Positions 31,262 through 38,630 of a stretch of DNA of 38,630 bases are shown in pieces. Source of the DNA: Paramacrobiotus metropolitanus. Taxonomy: Eukaryota; Tardigrada; Eutardigrada; Parachela; Macrobiotidae. The translations under genes were made by a program, and so were the position numbers. The notes under the pieces are model-generated. The model was given only the letters and a program-made list of their open reading frames with translations. It searched no databases and had not been told where the DNA came from. The stretch's first letter is position 1. Every line of letters begins with the position of its first letter. The stretch covers positions 1 through 38,630 of the forward strand of contig NW_026570577.1 in assembly GCF_019649055.1 (NCBI RefSeq). Reading direction: 5' to 3'.

Positions 31262-34200
31262 ATGGCTTCAGAACCGTTTTTTAAAAGGGTATTTTCTGCC
31301 TTCAAGAGAAATGAAACAAACCAATATAATATTCAGATTTATCAAAAGGGAGCTTTGGGAAGACGATCCCTTTCCCAAACGACAACCATTTTTCACGAAA
31401 CATGTGCTTATGGTATGTTACTTTTTTCTATGGTTATTGTGCTTATCTTATCGGGCATCCTTATGCTCAACCCCGGATGCCCTCATTGCTTGAATGCGCG
31501 AGGTCAGGTAAGATATTTGTAACAGCAGTAATAGCAAGTAAGCAACAGTATTGACAGTGCTTCTAGTAGCCTGCTTTTCTTGTTTAAAGAGATAAACGAA
31601 AGCGCTGTTGGAAGTAACACGGAAATTCATCGAAAATATGTCAAAAGGCAAAAGAGTAATTCCAGAAAGTCTCGAGATTTAATTTCATGCTTTGAAGTTT
31701 CCAGTACTACGTAATCGTTAGCACAAAAAGGCAAGGGATAACAGGCGGCAGTGTCATGTATCAGTACAGGTAATGGCAAGTGGTAAAACAAGGCAACTGC
31801 CGAAAATCCGAAATACATACAGTACATTTGACGAGGGAGATTCCCGAACACGTCCGCTTCAGGTCAGCATACACATGGTAACATTAGAATTCTCAGAAAT
31901 TCAGCTATTTTCTTCGAAAATCAAAACACCCCCAGATAAAGAGGAAATTTCTATCGTCAAAAAGAAGGAAGGAATTTTTAAAGTCGAAAGTTCAACTCTT
32001 TTTGCGCAAAAGATGTTCGAACGAAGCCAGCTACCCTTTTATACAGCGGGCGAGGGAAGGGAGCACGCGTTCCTGATTGATGACATTTTAGTTTTCTGTA
32101 ACAGAGGCCCATGACCTTTGGTTCATCGGGTGACCTTTGGGTCGCCGACAATTTTCTTCGTGCTTCCTAAACAAATCAACATGCTTATTCGAACTGAAGT
32201 ACTCTGGACCTGGATTCGGTCCCCGGAGCCAGCACCGATGTTTCCACTGTATATGTACAGTTTAGCTTGTTGAGTCGAACTGAAGTGCTCTGATCTATTG
32301 AAATGCTTTCGAACTTGAGTACTTTCTGAATATTTCTAAATATTTCCAGATATTTCTAACCAGAGAACATTTTCCGGGTCCAAAAGGAGAAAAATCTAAT
32401 CTTTTGCAAAAACATAGTACACCATCGTAGTACACCTATAATTATTGGTGTGTCAGAATCACCGTGTACGGATTCTGGCATAGCGACAGCTGCCATGTTT
32501 TATCGGTTGCCAGTACACTGCCAGTGTCGGTGGCAGTTGCCAGTGGCAGGTGCCGCTGCCACCTTTAGTCTCCTGCCAATAAAAATACTCCTTAATTGCA
32601 ACGTGGCTATGCGTTTTGCAACACATGTCAGCTTTGTGGCGGGGCGACAAAGCTGAAGTTGAACCTTTATTGGCTATTTTCTGCTCTACAATAGAATGCG
32701 CTAGCATTATAATATGGGAATGCAACAAACAAACTAGCCGAAGGCTAAATTTCACAACTGATGATCAAAGTAATTCGCACGTGGAACAATAAAAGAATGA
32801 TACATAGAAAACAAAGCATCGCCAAATAAGGAAGAACCTAAGCGACTATTGGGACGAGCACTCCACGTGACCATGTCGCTCGTGAATTTTTTTACAGATG
32901 TTGATAACTGTTGCATATTTTTAGGTTATCGGAATGACGACAACGGCACAGAAGGCATTTTGGGACGCAAAAGAGCACTGGGTAATGCTTTAATGTTTCC
33001 GTTTTTTGATAATCAAGCTCCGTCAACTTTGAAGCTTTTTCTAAACATGCATGCACAGATACTCTTTTAAACAGCAAAGTCTTGTGGGATAATATCATAA
33101 ATTCCTGCAGATGGCATTGTCGCGGAGGAAGCTATTGTGGCAGGATCCTGGGGAAAATACCAAATCTCGCGCACAGCCGTTGCGTCAGTGACTTATTCCG
33201 GTATCCGTATTTTGGTGTACAAAAAACTATTGCAAAACGACGGGGAGTATTATTTCGCCCCGGCTCTATTTATAAACGCGTCCTCAACAACGATGGCTCC
33301 AAACAGATTTGATAGAAGATTTGAAGTGCGCTTTGACGTAATCATGTACTCTGACCGGATGGTCGCTCATATACGCAGAGAACTCCAATCACAATTAAAT
33401 CTTATTGTAAATGAGGTTCGAGTTATTCCGGTGGAGGAAATGCGAATTCTTCCAAATACAGGTATGGACTCCAATATCGAAATCGACAGTATGTGGAAAA
33501 GTTATGCCACCCAACCGGCTACTATCAGCTTCCGAGCGCTTTGCACGTCGATGACGATTTGCGAGCAACTCGCTCACAATATTCGTGAATATCCAACTGA
33601 CTTTGTTGCGAACGTTGAAGTGCAGTATACCATGCAGTCACAGAAGAGCGCAGCGAGGCGACTGCGGGTTACTGTGGAAAACATCCATAATTCCCAGATG
33701 TTTACTGAACTCAATCAGCGGTTCAAAAACCAAGATTATGCCTATCTCGGGGCAAGTGATGCGAAGCAAATTAAAATGGAAGTTATGGGGAACGTCATGG
33801 CAGCGGAGGTTTCCGATGCAGAATTCCTAACAAAGGAGAACATGCCCACAATCGTTACGCTGATTGACCAAGCGCTCAACTTTCAGCAGGTGGAGACGAA
33901 TAAATTTCAGCCACAGATGTGGAACTCGGTATTCTGGAGCGATGAAAACGGCCGTCCGGATCGCGTGGCGCGTGAACTGCAAGACCAATATGACCAAATG
34001 TCAACTGAAAAAAAAGAAGCTTGGGCGAAGAGTCAGGCAGACTCTACAAGCAAAGAAGAGTGCGGCAATGCAAAGGTTGGCGTACCGGATAAGGGCTCTA
34101 TCTCCGTTGAACACTGCGAAGGATCCAAAACTGCCACAGCGAGCGCCAATGAAGAAACTAATGAGTCATTGAACGCCCGTGTTAATAAGAACAAAGTCAT

Positions 34201-34783
34201 AGTTATAGGAGATAAAATCATCCCAAAATCGATGGACTTGAAGCGCGCCAATCTAGCTGAATTGCGGCAAAAATCTACCATCGAATCCACCCAGGTCAGA
34301 ATATCATCGGTACAAGGCGTGCTGAAATCTAATCTCAATGTCGGTCACAAGACGGACTTACGAGAAGTTTTCTTCATACGTGCAAAAAACCCTTTGTCAG
34401 GATTCACCAAGAGCAGCGCGGAAATAATTTGCCGGGATTATTACAATGCACTGTTGGCAACTTTGCGACAGCTGAAAATAGCCTGGGCACATGGTGCAAG
34501 TTGGTGTCACCTGGGGCATGTTCAGGAGCACATTGCTTATCCCGGTCGCGCATGTTTCAGAAAAGCGTCAGCATCGAGCACATATCAGGCGTTCTGTGAT
34601 TCTCCCCTGGATATGGAGCTGCCCGGCATAGTCATTGTTGATCCCGCAGGCAATTCAACCGATGTAAAAACAGGTTTCAACTGTTTCGGTGTGAAGCCTC
34701 ATAAACTATACACTCCGACTATCGGGACCGATGTTTTACTTACGGCATGGTTCAGTACCGGCAACTACAGTCAGTATTTCTGA
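31262..34783 (+). CDS. Gene B: type II membrane protein with novel ectodomain and Link-like domain
   Basis: Predicted exons 31262-31507, 31863-32097 and 33111-34783 join in phase (0, then 1), giving about 717 aa. The ATG at 31262 begins a basic cytoplasmic stretch followed by one membrane helix (residues about 56-73, LLFSMVIVLILSGILMLN). Exon 2 ends in a helical segment like that of gene A (FAQKMFERSQLPF). Exon 3 holds the ectodomain shared with gene A at about 173-469 (SWGKYQISRTAV, YYFAPALFINASS, LRVTVENIHNSQMFTELNQR, NVMAAEVSDAEF) and at about 579-690 a Link-like domain (ATLRQLKIAWAHGASWC, IAYPGRACF). It lacks the acidic run and Lys/Thr/Pro stalk of gene A. A poly(A) signal overlaps the end of the gene. 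The second intron join (T|AT) is the least certain step. Confidence 0.75.
32189..32295. repeat. Short direct repeat in gene B intron 2
   Basis: TCGAACTGAAGT(A/G)CTCTG occurs twice, about 86 bases apart, at about 32189 and 32275. No coding sequence is evident around it. Confidence 0.5.
32500..32655. repeat. Hairpin cluster in gene B intron 2
   Basis: Repeated TGCCAGT and GTGGCAG words allow several stems, the clearest GGTGGCAG with CTGCCACC around a 19-nt loop near 32530-32565. At 32629-32655, CAGCTTTGT and ACAAAGCTG form a perfect 9-bp stem with a 9-nt loop. Stems are shorter than a typical miRNA precursor. Confidence 0.45.
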
Positions 34784-34789
34784 AATAAA
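34784..34789 (+). terminator. Poly(A) signal of gene B
   Basis: AATAAA begins at the base directly after the TGA stop (34781-34783), implying a very short 3' UTR. Confidence 0.6.
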
Positions 34790-36237
34790 AACCACGGCTG
34801 ATACGGCATCAGTATGGAGATCTTTTTACTCCTTCAAACCGAAATTTGACCTTAAAGTACATTTCATTTTTTAAATTATTTTGTTAGTTTACAGTCAATT
34901 GACAACACGAAATCCATGGGAGTTTATCAATAATACATGAGCAGATCACGGCCATAAGGATTTTTCAAACAAATGTTCACAAACACGTTAAAAAATTAAA
35001 AACGGATTGCTTCGCGGCTCACATCGCCACGGCGTAATAGGTCCACAACAAAAGGGCACTTGTATGTGCAAGGATTTACAAACGGAACTGATACTCTGCG
35101 CTAACCAAAACCAAATAATGAGCAGATTTAGGCTAAATCGTACTAACTCTAGTGCAAAAATGCCAACAGCAACCGCTAAATCTGTAAACATTACGAAGCT
35201 GCAGTATCTGGCATCCGCTAAGCTCGCTTGTCAGTTTAGTTACACGATGACAGAGGATTTGATTTTGTAGCAACACGCCCCGCATGTCGTCGATTTACTC
35301 ATTCGGCGTATCTGTCGAAGTGAAAGTGATCTTTTGACCGTCACAAACCGTGGAGTTCAACAACAGTCGAAACTTTATATTGATTGTGAGATATTGTCAT
35401 AGCCTTTGCTGAAGAGGTATATTAGCTAACAGCAACGCGGCAACAATTGAGTTGTCATCCGCTAAGCTCAGAAAGCACCTGAACGAATGTCTCGTTAACA
35501 ACATTTGCTGGTGACGGTGGGAAAACGGCGAAGGATTCAGCTGTACGAATATTTCGACTGTACCAATATTTCCGCTAAAATCAGCATTCGAATAACTTGT
35601 GTGGTATCTTCACCTTACAGTAAGCAGCGTACGGTAACTATCACACTTCCCGTCGTATTGTTCATTAGACTGATACACAATGTTCGAGTAATCAAAGCTG
35701 CTGACACGGCTTTAAGTACAACACAGGGTACGGTAAACAGTAAACACATTCATTGACACAGGACTTGGCCCGTATGTATCACCGGTTAGAGATCAGTGTA
35801 CTGGGCTGGGTGCATATGATCAGATAATTATTAGGTTACACATCCACAATGCGTAATGCTAATATAATTTCCAACAGTAAGTACATATACAATATTCTGC
35901 AGTCCCTGTATCAAGTAGGTAAGTATCACTTCTCTGCTTTCTAGCAACAGTGGTGTCCGATACCAGTTGCAGAAAAATTTATTTTCATTTAATACCAAAA
36001 AGAAATAATTTTGCACTTATTCTGTTTACGTAATTATGTCGGGCCATCTAAACTTGATGTTGCTGCACCCGCCACTATATATGCCACTACCTGAGCAGTA
36101 CAGTGCTAATGGTACATTTCAGCAGCTTTTACTCCTCAGTCAACGTCCACTTGTTTCGACGATCGTCCCGTAGGACATACTCATTTCTACTTGCTGGTTT
36201 CTACGAATTCTTTTTGTTTGTTGCTGCCTCAAGCCCA
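34790..36237. other. Intergenic stretch between genes B and C
   Basis: AT-rich. Open frames at 35007-35270 and 35505-35756 show no domain, signal peptide or paired splice sites. A TATA-like CTATATATG at 36075-36083 lies about 155 bases before the chosen start of gene C. Confidence 0.4.
36075..36083 (+). promoter_or_regulatory. TATA-like box of gene C
   Basis: CTATATATG, placed to start transcription near 36105. An ATG at 36109 is in frame with the gene C start, so the box would favour a start between the two or a 43-residue N-terminal extension. Confidence 0.35.
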
Positions 36238-38127
36238 ATGACTGGCACCGGTTGGCTTGTTGCCTGCATGGTTTGCGCCGTGCTTTTATCATTAACAACA
36301 GGTAGCTGAAATGTATTCTGTAGCGGTTTAAGGAGACCCTAGCACTAGAAAGCGGGGTTTGGGAAAACGAGATGGCTTGGAAACAATAGCTACAAATTGC
36401 CACGAGGAAGGTCTAACACCCCCTTGAAATACAGATGAATCTGGGTGTGGAAGAACACGGTCTCCCACAAAAATAAGAGTTTATTGCCCAAAAAGGGGAA
36501 AATATAGAAATAAGGAAAAAAGTAGCAAGTAACTGATCGCTTCCATTGGGAATGCGTGAAAATCTGTACCAGCAGCCACCGAGAGTGGTTGCTTGATACG
36601 TGTTTTTGTTGTAATTTTGAACGTTATTTGCAACAGCAAATTGGTGGATTAGACCATAACCGTTTGTACATTTTGCTGACCGGGCCATCGCTGTAAACCA
36701 CAGCGGACAGCACATGTGGGCATCGTACGCAGGCATGGATGGTGCAGCGGGCACATCACGAATTCGCTGCTTCGTACATCAAGCAGACACCGTTGTTTTC
36801 TCAATTTCGAGTAAACGCAGAGAGGGTAGCTAAACAACGGTGTGACGCGATCCTCACTGGCCTCAATCAAGACCAAGCTATTCATCAAACAAAGAAAAAA
36901 ACTTTGAAACCAAAGTTGAATGAGAAATTTTCTTTGTCATTGATGCAATGTACATTTGATGTGTATGTTAGTTTCTAGAAAGCTGATATATCGAAACATG
37001 CTATAAACAGAAAAGTTCAAACTGTTTCAAATAAAACGCAAAAAATACTTTTCGAGAAGTGATTTTCGCAGTTATATGGAGTTTAATCTGTTGTGCAACA
37101 TTGGAGTTTCGGCATATAAGCTTTCTAGAAGAAAACATACACAACAGTGAACATTACAATGATTACATCAAAAACCAAAGAAACTTCCTCATTCAACTTT
37201 TGGTTTCAAAGGTTGTTCTTTGTTTCATGAATTGTTAGGACCACAGACTGTACATAGAGGCCAGAAAGGATCGCATCTCACCATTTTGTAGGTAAATCCT
37301 CTTTGCATTCAGTCAAAGTTGAGAAAACAAATATCTGGCCATCGTTTCCCAAACCATTCCCGTTTTCCACTGCTAGTGGTCCCCCCAACAATGCTTTGTT
37401 TTTGTGGCGTATAATGCAAGTACACGTACCGTGACGTACGGACCAACGCAGCGCACTATACACCACACCACGAATTTTCTAAAGTTTATTCCCAGTGTTC
37501 TGTGAATACATACTTCGCTCTTTTGCAGCGCTATCATGTCATTACTGCCAAGCCAGCAAAGAAAATAGAGTAAACTGTGAGACGGTATCGGGGATCATAA
37601 ATAAGGCCTGCTACCCCAAAGCGATTGGCTGCGCGACTTTTGCAGCGAGCTATGCAGTTCGCCCGGGAAACATGAGTAAGCTCGCAGGAGAGCTGCTAAA
37701 ACCAACCCGCCTTGCTTCTGTGTAACTGATGCCTTGGTAGAGGCAAACTTTGTTTTGAGAAACTGAAACTGCTAGCTTGTTTTTTTAAAGCGTACTATTT
37801 ATTGCACCGTCTCTAAGTAAACTGAAGAAGTTGACTGAGATTGTAGAGTTTTTGGCATTGCCAGAGTTAAACAGACGATTAAAGTGTTTTTCAAAAGTTT
37901 TGCTAATATCTATTATTTCAGGAATGGTCGAAGTATTTAGAGACTGCATTGAAGAGCACGCGGATAAGATGTCCATGTCACTTTTTGATCCTCATGGGTT
38001 AACATCAGCGTTTATGTATATCCGAACATGCACCACAGATGGATGCAATAACGAAAGTTTAGCCAATGCGTACCAGAACAAAAGCATCGCCAAGCCGGGG
38101 GACTATAAACCTAAACCGCAGAAGTAA
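36238..38127 (+). CDS. Gene C: secreted Ly6/uPAR-type (three-finger) protein
   Basis: Exons 36238-36301, 37529-37675 and 37922-38127 join in phase 1 at both introns to give 138 aa. Exon 1 is a clean signal peptide (MTGTGWLVACMVCAVLLSL) and runs into ...TTALSCHYC, the usual signal peptide plus L-x-C-x-x-C start of a Ly6 domain. The mature part has eight cysteines: CHYC, NCE, ACY, GCA, RDC and the closing CTTDGCN, which matches the family end motif. Three-finger folds of this type are held by disulfides and usually act as receptors or secreted ligands. There is no hydrophobic tail after the domain, so no GPI anchor is expected and the protein is probably secreted. I chose ATG 36238 because hydrophobic signal sequence follows at once; an in-frame ATG at 36109 is possible. 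Exact ligand unknown. Confidence 0.8.
36784..37338. repeat. Palindrome of about 555 bp inside intron 1 of gene C (foldback element 3)
   Basis: The arms are reverse complements with a centre near 37053 and only about 6 bases between them. Paired blocks include CTTTCTAGAA with its mirror near 36975 and 37120, GGTTTCAAAG with CTTTGAAACC (37201 and 36901), GAGGCCAGAAAGGATCGCAT (37257) with the reverse of TGCGATCCTCACTGGCCTC-like sequence at 36846-36864, and GTTGAGAAAACAA (37318) with TTGTTTTCTCAATTT at 36793. Arms differ by substitutions and small gaps, so it is an old feature and not an assembly mirror. Sequence is unrelated to the palindrome at 19870-20255. Confidence 0.8.
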
Positions 38128-38630
38128 GAGTTTGCCAAATGAAGCGACGGTCATACGGGTCGTATGGTCGGAGACTCCAGCATATCCATAACAAAAGATT
38201 GAATCTTTCAATTGTTAACTCGGTGACCTGGCTTTATACGCAGTAACATGGTACCGGCAGAAAAATCTGTTTTTTCAGTTGATACATGTGGGCTTCTCCA
38301 GTGTTTCCTCAAGTTGTCGCCACAGCATGCTCGGTTTTGTTGCGTTTTATTTGAATAAGATTTCCTAAAGGAAATCGGTGTTTCTTGTATCTGTAACTAT
38401 ACTCAAATATTGCTCAACTTTAAACTAAGGCACTCGCAGTTTCGTCATACTGTAAATTTAAATTTCTGAATGTTTATTATATTTTAAATTCGGTAATAAA
38501 GGAAATATGAAGGAAAACTTGTCGGAAACTCCGTCACCCGCCATTTCGTCGATGAAAATTCGTTGAACGTCACTTCGTCGAACAGACACGATATTGAACC
38601 GTCAAGACGTCGAGCTGGTGTTTAACTAAA
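38128..38630. other. 3' region of gene C and window end
   Basis: AT-rich and without a further gene. AATAAA at 38495-38500 is a candidate poly(A) signal about 370 bases after the stop. The last 90 bases carry repeated TTCGTCGA-type words (TTTCGTCGATG, CTTCGTCGAAC) that may be the edge of another repeat. Confidence 0.45.

Noticed and set aside
32500-32655. miRNA precursor in gene B intron 2
   Set aside because: Stems are only 8-9 bp with competing pairings; too short for a standard precursor.
36413-36888. Cys-containing minus-strand frames as a divergent Ly6 copy
   Set aside because: They partly lie in the left arm of the palindrome, but cysteine spacing does not fit the family and no CN end motif is present.

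Overview
The window is metazoan nuclear DNA, from an invertebrate that I cannot name. Evidence for a eukaryote is the spliced genes with GT-AG introns (several only 46-47 nt), signal-peptide and type II membrane proteins, Link-like and Ly6/uPAR-like extracellular domains, and Ty3/gypsy-type retrotransposon debris. No bacterial operons, rRNA, CRISPR or convincing tRNA gene was seen.

Layout. (1) Bases 1 to about 18,900 are GC-rich and code almost only on the minus strand. They hold two broken LTR-retrotransposon bodies in tandem. The right one (R1, about 18,881 down to about 7,021) runs gag with a CCHC knuckle, aspartic protease, an unusual insert, reverse transcriptase, RNase H, integrase and a Lys/Pro-rich tail, with frame breaks throughout. 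The left one (R2, 6,901 to beyond base 1) shows only gag-like low-complexity and helical segments; its pol, if any, is outside the window. Each body begins at the same ten bases, matching the 3' end of initiator tRNA-Met (a primer-binding site), preceded on the minus strand by CTGACA. (2) Bases about 18,900-22,900 are repeats: GC hairpins, minisatellites, a 385-bp palindrome, and a second unrelated Ty3/gypsy-type gag with one frame break, flanked by diverged direct repeats. (3) Bases 22,900-26,480 are AT-rich and without recognisable genes, with a third inverted repeat. (4) Bases 26,487-34,783 hold two paralogous genes head to head: gene A (minus, about 1,199 aa) and gene B (plus, about 717 aa). 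Each encodes a short cytoplasmic tail, one membrane segment, a shared ectodomain I do not recognise, and a C-terminal Link-like (hyaluronan-binding type) domain. Gene A alone has a poly-Asp/Lys-Thr-Pro stalk and extra exons. (5) Bases 36,238-38,127 hold gene C, a three-exon secreted Ly6/three-finger protein of 138 aa. Its 1.2-kb first intron contains a roughly 555-bp nearly spacerless palindrome.

Together the host genes point to a cell-surface or secreted extracellular module next to a transposon graveyard. All exon joins were worked out by hand from splice motifs and reading phase, so they are predictions. Homology calls rest on motifs visible in the sequence, without any database search.
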